Shown: positions 20,930 to 32,345, counted from the first letter of the stretch. The stretch is 64,000 bases of DNA from Ottelia alismoides (GCA_037367405.1 JAZKJV010007240.1:558001-622000); one strand, 5' to 3'. The notes: generated from the sequence alone by a model not told the origin. Program-made: numbers and translations.

Positions 20930-22532
20930 TATGATTATAATATATATTGGTATAATATAATAAAATTATACGAAGAACAAGCCCAATATCTGACATATAA
21001 TCTGCAATCTTGCATAACTCACATGTTATTTATTCCATAATTGCAGAGGAGAAAGTGGTGACATCAAGCTAAAATACTCTCAAAAATATCCAGTCACATA
21101 TTAATTATTGATTATATATGGTGAGAATATATTTAATTCTAAAGTTTCATGAATAAATCATCTACAATAAAAGAGAAAATGAAAGTGCAATGGATTAATA
21201 ATATAGCATCCAACATGTTGATTTGGCATTACAAATTCCATTGATAATTTGTTGGAAAGAAAAGTGGAGGGTTGAAAGTGTGAAATTACCACTCTTTAAT
21301 ATGCCACCCACATGCATGCTCTCCCTCTTTATTCACTCTTCTCTCTACCCCATCACCCATGAAAAGTAGCCGTCCATACTCTTCCCCCTCTCCCATGCAT
21401 GAATGAATTTATTGTTTTATCTTCATGTGCATGGGATGTATCCCTTCATTCCAAGAAAACATTCATCTATAAAAAGAGGCATGACACATGAAGGAAGGCT
21501 CGTCCCCCTTGCATTCATGATTCTTACTCCCCCTTGCACTCATGATTCTTACTCCCCCTCTCTCTCTTTTATTCTATCTTTCTCTCTCTCTCTTTTGTCT
21601 CATGCAGATGAAGGCATAGACAACAACAGCCTCGTCCCCGACCTCCTTGCTCTTACGTGTTGCGCGACCTGCAACCTTGCGGCCTCCTCCTCCACCTTGC
21701 GCGACCCGCAGCTTCTCCATGTACTTCGGATCCTTCTCCGTGCACTCCGGTTCCACCTCCCATGCATCCGGCTCCTTCCTCGTGTGGCCTAGCACGTGTC
21801 CAGCACCTCCGCACGTGGCCGGATCATTGAGAGCCTCGTTGGTGTTCCCACCAACTCGCGGGCCTGCCTCCTCGACATCCAGCACCATCATCGTCTCCAT
21901 TTTAGATTCGCAAGCTCCAATAGAGAAGACTTCTTTCCCATCTTTACTTACCTTTTGTATTTTTTCCTTTAGTCATTTTATTCAAGTTGAACTTGATGGA
22001 AACAACTCTCATGTTATAAGTTCTCCTGTTTTTTTTATATTATTTGTTTTGTTTAAGTTGAACTTGAAAGCATTCTTATTTCGTAAGGTTCTTTCTCAAC
22101 TCTCAGTTGACTTAATATATTGCAAGTTTACCTTCCATTATTTTGTTTTGAAACATTGCAAATGTTACATTAATTTTTCTTTCTTAATTTGCAATTCTTC
22201 CCTCATCTTCTTATTTAGTTGTACTCATGCTCACATTTGTTTACTTTGAGTTCTAAGAAATATTTTTTTCCATAGATTGCATTTACTCTTTAAGAGTTCA
22301 TAGTTTTTTCTCTCATCACCATGGAGTAAGATTTGATTTAAGTTTGAAAGAAGAACAAATATCGCAAATTTGCTCGGTCCCTGTGGATTCGATACTCTAC
22401 TTGCCACTTACAATTTTTCTGTAATATGACCATGCTTGTAGTTGTAATATTATTTGTTTGATTGCGTTTTTTTGTGAAACAACAATGACGTGGTAAAATC
22501 ATCTTTTTAAACCGCGGAAAATCGTATCAACA
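20930..22532 (+). repeat. Element E 5' LTR
   Basis: 1603 bp, ending TATCAACA beside the primer site. Contains a TATA box (21467), a CT-rich run (21570-21602), a C-rich block (21600-21900), and a TCCCTGTGGATTCGATAC box (22379). The 200-codon ORF at 21647-22249 is proline-rich at first and shrinks to 112 codons in the 3' LTR (27412-27750), so it is unlikely to be a gene. Confidence 0.93.
21467..21476 (+). promoter_or_regulatory. TATA box in element E 5' LTR
   Basis: CTATAAAAAG, identical in the 3' LTR at 27233-27242. It is followed 100 bp later by the CT run and C-rich block. A plausible retrotransposon promoter that would start transcription near 21500. Confidence 0.65.
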
Positions 22533-22535
22533 TTT

Positions 22536-22553
22536 TGGCGCCGTTGTCGGGGA
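22536..22553 (+). other. Element E primer-binding site (tRNA-Asp)
   Basis: TGGCGCCGTTGTCGGGGA differs at one position from the complement of the plant tRNA-Asp 3' end. It starts 4 nt after the LTR terminal CA. tRNA-Asp priming is usual for Athila. Confidence 0.92.
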
Positions 22554-23364
22554 CTAGGCAATATTTGCAGTTTTTTTCTTCTTCATTTTTACTTATTTTC
22601 AATTATCTAATCTGTGCATTTTTTGTTGTTTTGCAGGTACTTAGGATTCAAAAAAATACTTGTCTTTTCATGCATTTTATTCCATCAAGCTTGTAATTTG
22701 GTAGAAAATTTTTTTGTAATCTTAATTTCCCCCCTCCCTTCTCGGAAAAGCTCGCCATAAGCAGGAAAAAATATTATAGATTAGCGCCAGAAGTACATGC
22801 ACTGTGAGCTCCCCTTTCTCTTAGGCATCCTAGTTTTTTTATATTTGCATTTTTTGTGTTCGAATTTAAACTGAAAAAAATTAAAAAATACTTCTTCTTT
22901 GCATCATTTCTGTGGTCTTCTCCCTCTGCTCACCTAAAAAGATAACGAAAACGTGCTTTATCACGCTAAAAAGATAAGTTTGAAAGGCCACCGCAGTGGC
23001 CTGAGCAGAAAGCGGGCAAATTTCTGAATGCTTGTTTTGATGCACATGTATGACACAAAAATCCCGAGCAATAGAACCCTTGGATAGAGACACAAATCCC
23101 TGGTGCTACGTGGGATTGCAGAGAGAAATCGTAACTCCTCGATGCGTTGGGTACGTGTTCTTGTGGGAAGAAGCAGATCCTCGATCTGAGTACCACACCC
23201 TGGATCCCCCAGCCGGATTAGGACATCGATTTCTCAGAATCTTCCACACCCACCTCATCTTTAAGGACTCTAATTTCTCTGAAAACTTTGTTGAATCACT
23301 AAACTAGCATTGAAAAGATAACCGCTCCTGCGGCAATTCTTGTGTGAGTTGGTGAATTAACAAC
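22554..23364 (+). other. Element E leader, no gene recognised
   Basis: Untranslated leader between the primer site and the first gag-like frame. The ORFs at 22881-23307 overlap on both strands and show no known domain. I see no strong repeat or structure here. Confidence 0.6.
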
Positions 23365-23990
23365 TTGTCTGGTGTTATGTTGTGTATGCTAGGTCATAGG
23401 TCTCTGAAAAATCCATTACAACAACCTCTAGATTACGACCCAGTTTACAAATCAAAATCCAACCCATCTCCTTCAACTGAGAAACCTGAGAATTCACCTA
23501 GGAGACATGGGAGCAGAGAAACCGATCACCATGGACCTCATCTTCAAACAGCTACAACTTTTGAGAGAAGAGAATGCGACAATCCGACATACCATAGCTC
23601 CTCTCTTCCGACCACCACCCATCAACACACATTATTTCTCTGCAGCAGAGGACACAGTCCATTGGGTCCAAAATCACACCCAGCCCAAACAACTGATTGA
23701 GCCCTTACTGACACAACCAACCTCATCTGTAGATTTTGATGCTTTGACCCAGGCCATTCAGCAACTGGCTACAACACAACAAAAGTCCAATCAAGCCAAT
23801 ACACTAAATGAGAGACCCAACATACTTGAACGACCGTTCTTGGCCACTACCAAGGCATTGAGGACTTTGGATGGATAGAGAATTGTGCTATTCTTGATGA
23901 CTTTTCCCCTGTCCATCTTTCCAAAGATCCTCTGGAGGTTAGTCTGAAGTCTGAACACCTCACAACTCCCTCATAAGGACATGTCTCATC
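23365..23990 (+). pseudogene. Element E: gag/protease remnant
   Basis: Two overlapping frames. The frame at 23507-23878 begins with a helical, Gln-rich part (LIFKQLQLLREENATI, then ALTQAIQQLATTQQ). It ends NERPNILERPFLATTKAL, which matches the Athila protease C-terminal block (IILGRPFLATAKA in copy C), with the glycine changed to Glu. The reading continues past a stop at 23876 as RIVLFLDDFSPVHLSKDPL. The DSG part of the protease and the capsid domain are not seen, so most of gag and the protease N-terminus have been deleted. It is followed by the acidic ORF. Confidence 0.65.
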
Positions 23991-24103
23991 TAGACTCTAC
24001 ACTTGAAGCCCCACCATGTCCTCTCACTGGTCGGTCAATTTTTTAATTAGATGAAGACTGGGAAACACTAAATCCTGATCTCAAATTAACTTCAGCCCTG
24101 GGT

Positions 24104-25093
24104 ATGCTAAAGATGAAGACATGTTTTGATGATAGCATTGATCCTTCCTCAGGCGATTTTGAAAGTTATGAACCTCGGTGTATTAATGATATTGATTGGT
24201 CTGAGACAAAAGTTGAAATTGAGGAAGGCACTTATGTTGAGTGGGAAAAAGAAACAGAAGGAGATATACCATTTGATGTTGATTACGGATGTGATTTTTC
24301 AATTAAGGAAAGTACAGATTTTGATTTGGTATCTGAGGACATATCAGGCAATGAGTTGACTTCTTCATGTACCAAAACTCCCTTCCAACCAACACATGAT
24401 GATATGCTAAAGATTTTTTTTGATGACTCGTTAAAAGATGAAATTTCCAATTCCATTACCCCCACCACAAGGAAAGAAGATCAAATCAATTCAGTCGATG
24501 ACTATATGGATACATTTTCTACTACCGAGTCTGATCAGAGTGATTTTCTATTCTCTGATCCTTTTTGGGATGATACCGAGGAACTACTCAAAACAATCGA
24601 AGAAAATCATCCATTAGCTAATATTCCCCTGCTCCTGGCCTCTGAATCTCCTAATCAAATGTCTTGGAAAGAATCATCTTTGTGGCTCAAGAAGAGAACT
24701 GAAATGAAAATCACAATAGATGCCACTGAGGATAGCCATGATGATTATTTGAGGGAAAATGAAGATTTATCACAATATACAGAGAACCTCATGGAGGAAT
24801 CAATTCTTGATCATGTAGATCTCAACTTCAATACATCATATCTGGTCCATGAGCCCTTCACTAGTCCACCCATTTCCCTCCCATCACATCCATTCCAAGA
24901 TCAAATTGATTCATCTCTCATTCCGATTCATCAACCAATTATTGTCTTTACCGTATTAATGAGCGCACACATTTATCAAATTCATCAACTGCACTCTCAC
25001 ATCTGGGTCAGGATATCTGTATCATATCAAGAATTTCATTTGGGTTTTCTGAATACAGCTTCTGCACTCACACGCAACACTGGATACTCTTGA
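24104..25093 (+). CDS. Element E: intact 329-codon acidic ORF, function unknown
   Basis: Open for 329 codons with no stop. The frame stays open upstream to a TAA at 24043, so the true start may have been lost. The protein is strongly acidic, with many short Asp/Glu clusters (FDDSIDPSSGDFE, DDTEELLKTIEE, DYLRENEDLSQYTENLMEE). It has no membrane segment, signal peptide or zinc motif. Its place just after a protease remnant matches the acidic linker between protease and reverse transcriptase in copy D (43560-44300), so I infer an expanded linker. It lacks the LPPxLxYAFL motif that ends that linker. No catalytic domain is visible. The intact frame amid decayed neighbours could be youth or selection; this is not decided. 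Confidence 0.55.
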   Translation: MLKMKTCFDDSIDPSSGDFESYEPRCINDIDWSETKVEIEEGTYVEWEKETEGDIPFDVDYGCDFSIKESTDFDLVSEDISGNELTSSCTKTPFQPTHDDMLKIFFDDSLKDEISNSITPTTRKEDQINSVDDYMDTFSTTESDQSDFLFSDPFWDDTEELLKTIEENHPLANIPLLLASESPNQMSWKESSLWLKKRTEMKITIDATEDSHDDYLRENEDLSQYTENLMEESILDHVDLNFNTSYLVHEPFTSPPISLPSHPFQDQIDSSLIPIHQPIIVFTVLMSAHIYQIHQLHSHIWVRISVSYQEFHLGFLNTASALTRNTGYS

Positions 25094-26660
25094 TAAGCTG
25101 AATCATCGAGTTGGGACATTAAACCAACAACATTTTGTGGGTCCACACCCATAGGTATTTCCTTTCTTTGTATCCTTCTCTTTACTGCATTGCATTAGAT
25201 AAGTATGGGGGTCAACCTCCACACTTCACAAAAAAAAACCAAAAATACTTTTCACAATCACTCACCCCTTCTGATACTCCTATTACACTTTGTCTTCACC
25301 ATGAGGACATGGTTTCTGATAAGTATGGGGGGTGTCTGCATAGTTTTCAAAATTGCATACTTTTCAAAACAAAAAAAATCTTCAATTGCAAAATTTCCCC
25401 AAAAAATATTTTCAAGAAAAGCACCAAAAATACATCCTTCCTAGTTTTATCCTATCTTTTGAGAAAACATCTCTTCATTGCATAGATCATAGACAGAAGC
25501 TATGTTGACCCTAATCCACTTAATTCCATTAGAATTTCACTAGGCATGAGTTTTTAAGCTTTCTTCATGTCCATATGGACTTTATTCTCTCAGTTCTACT
25601 AACTCTACTGGTGAATGAACTTCTGTATATAACTAGATCACCTAAACAACTAGTAGCACTCTTAAACTCTTCAGTGGATATTAAGCAACTGCACATTGCA
25701 CTTAGCTTGATTGAGTTTATTTTACGAGATACAATTACAATCTAGTTGAGGTGAGGAGTTGTCCTCTTGGTTGTGCCAATGCCTGAACCTTATCTATAGC
25801 TAATGAAGGAACTTGACTCAGGGGCAACATGATCTCTCTAGTCTATGTCTGTCAGCGATTAAGCCAGTATCGTTCCTCCAAAGTCAATATTAAGTCGATA
25901 CTACCGTTTGATGCCAAAATCCAAGACAAAAACACCACAAAAAGGCAGATCACAATACAAATGCCAAAAACCACCAATCATGCAAAGATACGCAAAGCAA
26001 AAGCAAAGAAGAGCAAAGAAGACCACCAAATAACCCTCCTCCACCAAAAAAACCATGGTATTAGCCCAATGATGCTACCTAAATTCTTAAAAGAGTCCCA
26101 AAGAGACCTAGGGTTATTCTCTGCAAAAGGAAAAAAATGAGAGCAACAGACCAAAGTGGTCTACGGAAAACCCTAAAAATTAAGTCCCATTCTCCAATAA
26201 ACTATGAACTATTCTTTCTATGCTGACATACTTGGGTGAAAGGAGAATATGCTTGAATCCAGGTGAGGATTGAGGCTATATGCGTAGGGAATCATTCGGT
26301 ACCTTGATAGATTGTGTTGTTAGCTCGTTCTCTTGACTCACAAAAGATAAAACATTACTAACAATGTTTATATCCATTCAAAGTTAAAGAGAATACCTGT
26401 TTCTCAGGGATGAGCTGACCTGATCGACCATCTGAAATCATGTCTGATTTTGTTGGAACTGAGAGGCTGTTGAAACTACAAAACTCAAGTCAAGTCGACT
26501 CTTCGAGCAAATCATTAATTCATGGGTCAACTCTACTGAAGTTTGTGCATTTATGTAGTTAGGATCTGAAAACTCGAGACTTTGTGGGTATGTCTGCTGC
26601 AAACCCACACCCGACCTATCTTGGCTATTTACCCTATCCTTCATTATTACTTATCTTATT
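25094..26660 (+). repeat. Element E: 3' noncoding region
   Basis: No recognised protein. AAGTATGGGGG occurs at 25203 and 25321 and again in the polypurine tract at 26684. The first copy can pair with CCTCCACACTT nearby (25217-25227), echoing the G-run stem-loops after pol in A, C and D. The ORFs at 25135-25485 and 25829-26140 are lysine-rich products of AT-rich DNA and not convincing. Confidence 0.65.
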
Positions 26661-26694
26661 CTTGCTCGGGACTAGCAAGATTTAAGTATGGGGG
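26661..26694 (+). promoter_or_regulatory. Element E: polypurine tract with upstream stem-loop
   Basis: CTTGCTCG, loop GGA, CTAGCAAG (26661-26679), then TTTAAGTATGGGGG. Relative to copy A the outer stem pair T-A is replaced by C-G, so pairing is kept. Confidence 0.85.
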
Positions 26695-28869
26695 TGTGAT
26701 GGTTATAAAATATATTGGTATAATATGATAAAATTATGCGAAGAACAAGCCTAATATCTGACATATAATCTGCAATCTTGCATAACTCACATGTTATTTA
26801 TTCCATAATTGCATAGGAGAAAGTGGTGACATCCAGCTAAAATACTCTCAAAAATATCTAGTCGCATATTATTTATTGATTATATATGGTGAGAATATAT
26901 TTAATACTAAAGTTTCATGAATAAATCATCTACAATAAAAGAGAAAATGAAAGTGCAATGGATTAATAATATAGCATCCAACATGTTGATTTGGCATTAC
27001 AAATTCCATTGATAATTTGTTGGAAAGAAAAGGGGAGGGTTGAAAGTGCGAAATTACCACTCTTTAATATGCCACCAACATGCATGCTCTCCCTCTTTAT
27101 TCACTCTTCTCTCTTCCCCATCACCTATGAAAAGTAGCCGTCCATATTCTTCCCCCTCCCCCATGCATGTGAATTTATTGTTTTGTCTTCATGTGCATGG
27201 GATGTGTCTCTTCATTCCAAGAAAACATTCATCTATAAAAAGAGGCATGACACATGAAGGAAGGCTTGTCCCCCTTGCACTCATGATTCTTACTCCCCCT
27301 TGCACTCATGATTCTTACTCCCCCTCTCTCCCTTTTATTCTATCTTTCTCTCTCTCTTTTTGTCTCATGCAGATGAAGGCATAGCCGACAACAGCCCCTT
27401 CCCCGACCTCCTTGCTCTTACGTGTTGCGCGACCTGCAACCTCGCGGCCTCCTCCTCTACATTGCGCGAGCAGCAGCTTCTCCGCATACATCGGCTCCAT
27501 CTCCGTGCACTCCGGTTCCACCTCCCACGCATCCGGCTCCTTCCTCGTGTGGCCTAGCACGTGTCCAGCACCTCCCCACGTGGCCGGATCATTGTGCGCC
27601 CCGTTGGAGTTCCCACCAACTCGCGCGCCTGCCTCCTCGATATCCAGCACCATCATCGTCTCCATTTTAGATTCGCAAGCTCCAATAGAGAAGACTTCTT
27701 TTCCATCTTTACTTACCTTTTGCTTTTTTCCCTTTAGTCATTTTATTTAAGTTGAACTTGATGGAAATAACTCTCATGTTATAAGTTCTCCTGTTTTTTT
27801 ATATTATTTGTTTTGTTTAAGTTTAACTTGAAAGCATTCTTATTTCGTAAGGTTCTTTGTCAACTCTCAGTTGCCTTAATATATTGCAAGTTTACCTTCC
27901 ATTATTTTGTTTTGAAACATTGCAAATGTTACATTAATTTTCTATCTTAATTTGCAATTCTTCCCTCATCTTCTTATTTAGTTGCACTCATGCCGACATT
28001 TGTTTACTTTGAGTTCTAAGAAATATTTTTTCCATAGATTGCATTTACTCTTTAAGAGTTCATAATTTTTTCTCTCATCGCCATGGAGTAAGATTTGATT
28101 TATGTTTGAAAGAAGAACAAATATCGCAAATTTGCTTGGTCCCTGTGGATTGGATCCTCTACTTCCCGCTTACAATTTTTCTGTGATCCGACCATGCTTG
28201 TAGTTGTAATATTATTTGTTTGATTACGATTTTCGTTCTTTAAAACCTTATTTGAATTTAGATCTATTGCGACGAAAGACAAATGATGGAAACAATACGA
28301 TCTACGAAGAAAGTATTTTTCCAAAAGTTTAGATTAACTAAATATGGATGTGAATGCAACTAAGTAAGAAAAATGGGGGTTGATTCGTAATGTAATATGG
28401 GAAGATGAGATTTATTTGCAATATATTTTTAGAGAGAATAAGGGAACATAAAACTCGCAAAGAACATACTTTCAATAGAAATTAGATTTGAGAGTAGCTT
28501 ACACCAAAAGAGTTGTTCCTTCAAATTTAACTTAAACCAACTAACCAAGATAATAAAATTTCATGCGACAAATAAAATAGGAAAAAAATGCTTCTCTATT
28601 TGATTCCAGAGTGAAGGCGATGATGATGGCTGAGACGGAAGTGTGTGGGAAGATGCGTGGGCTGATTGCACACACGAGTATGGAGCCGAGGAGAGAAGGT
28701 CGTCGAGGAGGAAATGCATCGCAGCAGAGTGGCGGGAGTTGGTGATCACGCACAGGAGTATAGAAGGTGGTCATCGAGGAAGAGATGCATCGCATCAACA
28801 CGACTGGAGTTGCTGGCCGTGCAGAGAGGAGGATTGACTGTTGGAGCACGTCTTAAATCGTATCAACAA
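26695..28869 (+). repeat. Element E 3' LTR with internal insertion
   Basis: Starts TGTGATGG; collinear with the 5' LTR to about 28231 and ends with the same ATCGTATCAACA at 28857-28868. In between, about 620 bp at 28232-28850 have no counterpart in the 5' LTR and replace about 60 bp there. One extra A (28869) separates the end from the TCACT duplication. Confidence 0.9.
28232..28850. repeat. Extra segment in element E 3' LTR
   Basis: Absent from the 5' LTR. The right half holds an imperfect tandem duplication of about 75 bp (28672-28750 and 28751-28820), seen from repeated GTCGAGGAGGAAATGCATCG and ATCGAGGAAGAGATGCATCG. No clear terminal inverted repeats or target duplication, so its origin is unknown: an insertion with deletion, or recombination with a related LTR. 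The short overlapping ORFs are not credible. Confidence 0.7.
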
Positions 28870-28874
28870 TCACT
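28870..28874. repeat. Element E target-site duplication, right
   Basis: TCACT, identical to 20925-20929. Confidence 0.9.
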
Positions 28875-29077
28875 CTGTATTTATTCTAAATACCTCCTTC
28901 ATTTTTCTTTTTCTTTTCCTTTATTCTTTTATTTTTTTATAAATATATGCTAAATATATACATTTAACACATGCATGGCAAATGCTAACTTATTATATTT
29001 AGACCGATTCACATGATGCTTTGCTAAGATAAATTGCTAAAATAAAAGAATAAAGAGTGAGAATCATGGATTCATCA
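28875..29077 (-). repeat. Copy C 3' LTR, U3 end
   Basis: Continues the 3' LTR interrupted by E; matches 58199-58396. Ends GATTCATCA at 29077, which in sense is the LTR start TGATGAATC. Confidence 0.92.
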
Positions 29078-29114
29078 CCCCCGTATACTTTACCTTTGCT
29101 AGCCCCTTAGCAAA
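29078..29114 (-). promoter_or_regulatory. Copy C: polypurine tract with upstream stem-loop
   Basis: Sense: TTTGCTAA, loop GGGG, CTAGCAAA (29114-29095), then a purine-rich tract ending AAAGTATACGGGGG at the LTR edge. Seven of eight stem positions pair. Confidence 0.83.
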
Positions 29115-30600
29115 CACATATTTGAAAAAGAAGTGAAAATAGAAAGAAAAGTAAAAGAAGGAGAATCAAGGTTGATTATTAAACTCGTCTTCATTAAATT
29201 GGAGTATGGATCTTAGTCAGACCATTGGATTATTAGTTTGTAAGAACCTTATTTGAACATTGGTTTAAGACTCAACAGCCTCTTAGTTCCACCAATCTAT
29301 GGTCAAGACTCCTCAATAATCCGTATCAGAACAAGTCTACATACACAAACTCTAATGACCATGAATCTTTTCTTGTACAGTGTAAGTGATATGCATCTCC
29401 CTACCTCAGAAACGACAAAGAAACAACCGCTTTCAACAACGTAACTCTAATGCCCTAGTCTAGCAGCTCTTTCCTCGAGGAGCGGGGTATTCCCTTCTAA
29501 TTTCAAGTTCAACCAGCTCATGAGGAGGGGAAAGAAGAGAATGGACCATGACCAGTGTAGTCATGTATCCCTGGGAGCCTAACCAGTGTAGCTATGTCTC
29601 CCGCTGCAAGCTTCATGTGATGAGAAAGGGTAACATAAGCTTTGCTTTATTTGTCTATATACACTCCGACAGGTATTTCATTTTCTATCAGACCCGCCAC
29701 TTTTTTGGAGTTTTTCTTTCTTTTACCCATTTTTTTGATGTGCATATGTACAACTTATATGCATGGTGCAACATATATACATAATGACTTTTCCTCTTGA
29801 GCCAGTAGACTATCCCTCTTTTGAAGCATTATTGCAACCCACAACTCCTATCTTTAGACCTCAACACCACCAGACCAAGTTGAGATGCACTTCCTTTCCT
29901 AAGAGAAGACGAGAGGTTTTGCCTAGAAGTACTACCCTCGTATGCTACCCCAAGCTAAAGGAAACTTCCTCCTCACCATCTCATCCGTAGAGAGCTATGT
30001 GTAAGGTGTTGGTGCAAGTAAAGCCATTATCTGTGAGAATCATGTGTGCATTGTTAAATATTCTACTTGGGCTCACCAAGATGACATGAGATCACAGCCT
30101 AGTGGACTCAAAGAATTAAGTCTCTAATGGACCTGAAGAGTCTCAACCCTAAATCCTATAAGGTTCCTCTTAGAATTAGGTGGACTAAGGTCTTAACCAA
30201 GCTGCATTTTCTAATTTAATTCCAGGCTAGTTAAAATGTCAACTATGATTTAAAAGAGTGTACCTGTATATACCAAAATCTTTTTATTCAATGTTTTTGA
30301 AGATGTTCAAAATTTTTGAAAATGTTTGAATGCATGCATGAATGCAGATGTTTTGCAAACTATTTACAAATATTTACACAAGGGTTTTTGCAAACTTCTA
30401 TTTTTCAAACATTTTACAAAAATTTTGTACTATATACATAGTTTTGATGCACAAATATTTACAAACTTTTTACAAACAAAACATTTTTACAAATATTTGT
30501 ACAAAATGGTTTTATAAATATCTATGTATGTGCAAGAAAGAATTTTATGTACAAGAAAAACTTTTAGCCAATTTATTTATTAACACACTCACACAAAGTA
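29115..30600 (-). repeat. Copy C: 3' noncoding region
   Basis: No protein recognised; the ORFs on the plus strand (29253-29444, 29548-29784, 29763-29990) are antisense and weak. A twin box is present in sense: CTACACTGGTTAGGCTC and GACTACACTGGTCATGG (29543-29600). Positions 30285-30580 are the TTTTTGCAAAC-type low-complexity tract, as in A and D. Confidence 0.7.
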
Positions 30601-30990
30601 CGAGTTATGGCTAAAGTATATATGTAATATATACAACACCCCCTATATTTAGCTTGAACAATGTACTCAGAGTGAACAAAGAGCGATGAAGAAGAAGACA
30701 TAACTCATACTTAGTGTAGGGAAGTGAAAAGGAATGCTATACTACAACGACAAATTAAAGAAGAGATCTTGGTGATTCCCCCTATACTTAGTGTCAAATA
30801 ATCCTAAGTATAACTAACTGTACATAAAGGAAAAGTTGAGTGAAAGGATGTACAGGGTCTACCTCCCCTATACTTAGGGTAAAATATCCCTAAGTATAGG
30901 CAACAAAAAAGATGTAAAAAGAATCAAAAGAATGATCAAGAATCTGACACCCCCCTATACTTAGGGTGAAGTGCACCCTAAGTATAGCAT
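30601..30990 (-). repeat. Copy C: post-integrase stem-loop array
   Basis: Four inverted repeats. 30642-30722 is the long hairpin. 30781-30791/30804-30812 is a short imperfect one. 30867-30879/30888-30900 is a perfect 13-bp pair, CCTATACTTAGGG and its complement, around 8 nt. 30955-30968/30974-30987 is a perfect 14-bp pair, CTATACTTAGGGTG and its complement, around AAGTG. In sense most are followed by a G-run. The ATATAC box lies at 30613-30634. Confidence 0.85.
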
Positions 30991-31134
30991 AATCACAAGA
31001 TGCAGATGGGGTGTTAGACTAAAGAATGAGATGATATGGACATCTGGATCTATACAAGGCGGAAGACAGTGATAATCAGGCACGAGATGCAACTGATGTG
31101 AGTCAAAGACCATGCAAAATGAATCGAGGCGACA

Positions 31135-32345
31135 TCAACGATCAACGACTCATGATCTAGATATGGTTTGAGGCATTGATCGTTAACATAAAAGGTGGAC
31201 TGAGATGACATCTCAGATTTTCCATACTACCATTGTCGTGCACCTTTCGGAGTAGGCATGGTCCTTTCCACTTACTCTGCTATTTCCCTGGAAATAATCT
31301 AAGCCTGGCATTAAACAACCATAGTCTCTGATCTAGCTCAAACTGCTTATGGTTGTTGTGAGAATCATGCCATATCTTTACTCGCTCCTTATACTATTGG
31401 TTGCTTGAAAAGGCTGTATCTCTAAGCTCCTCTAGGGCTACCAATTCTACCTTCCTTTGATCTCCTATACTCACTAGATCCAATAATATATCAGTAACAA
31501 CCCAAAGTGTCATGTGCCTAATCTCAACAGGTAAATAGCATGGTTTTCCATAAACGAGACAAAAGGTAGACGTACCCAAAGAAGTATTGACGGAAGTCCG
31601 ATAGGCCCACAAAATCGACTCCAGATGCTGTGATCAATCCTTTCGGTCTAGGCGGACTACCTTCTGTTATATCATCATAATAGCCCTATTTTATACTTCA
31701 GCAATACTATTGGTCTGAGGATGATATGGAGTTGCAACTCGATGGTCTATGCTGAACTCGTTAGCAAGGGCCTTTACCTTGTCATTGATAAAATGAGACC
31801 CCCCGTCAGATATCAATACTCTAGGCACCCCAAACCGTAAAATGATATTCCTCCTCAAAAATTTGCAAACAGTATTAGCATCTGCAGTTCGGACGAGAAT
31901 GGCCTCAACTCAACGACTCTCATAATCCACAGCCAACAGAATGTACTCGAATCCCTGACTCTCAGGGAATGGACCCATGAAATCGATGCCACATGCAACA
32001 AAAACCTCACAGAAGTGAATGGGCTGCATCGGCATCATATCACGCTGTCCACAAGTGCCCATCATCTGACCGTCAGTACACCTCTTCACGAGTTCATCAG
32101 AATCCTTGAAGAGGGAATGCCACCATAGGCCGGATTGTAATACTTTCTGTGTTGTTCTCCTCCTAGAATGATGTCCTCCTACCTCAAGCTTGTGGCAGTA
32201 TGTGAGGACTCTATGGTGCTCCTCCTGAGGAATGCACCGACGCCAGACTCTATCCCCTCCTTCATGATAATGGATGGGATCCTCCCAATGGTAGGACTTG
32301 GCCTTTGTAAGGAAGGTATTAAGTAGCTGCCTGGGCCAACCTTAT
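31135..32345 (-). pseudogene. Copy C: integrase remnant
   Basis: Minus-strand integrase in several frames. Positions 31394-31612 read WAYRTSVNTSLGTSTFCLVY and GKPCYLPVEI, the end of the catalytic core. Further upstream in sense, around 31990-31770, pieces reading [26 protein letters not shown] and HPQTNS are recognisable, with the Glu after HPQTN also kept, but stops and frame changes break them. The C-terminal part near 31330-31200 resembles WHDSHN and WLFNARL of copy D. The zinc-binding domain is degraded. Not functional. Confidence 0.85.

Larger units (their letters stand above)
20930..28869 (+). mobile_element. Element E: non-autonomous Athila-like LTR retrotransposon
   Basis: Complete insertion in the 3' LTR of copy C, on the opposite strand to C. 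LTRs at 20930-22532 and 26695-28868, a tRNA-Asp primer site, an internal region of 4.16 kb and a polypurine tract. The internal region has a protease remnant and one long acidic ORF but no trace of reverse transcriptase, RNase H or integrase, so it must use proteins from another Athila element. One 225-bp LTR stretch differs at about 4%. The 5' LTR starts TATGAT where the 3' LTR keeps TGTGAT, a mutation of the terminal TG. Confidence 0.92.

Noticed and set aside
21647..22249. 200-codon ORF in E's 5' LTR.
   Set aside because: The matching frame in the 3' LTR ends at 112 codons, the start is GC-biased low complexity, and no domain is seen.
29763..29990. 75-codon ORF on the plus strand in C's 3' noncoding region.
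   Set aside because: Antisense to the element, no known motif, and no counterpart in A or B2.
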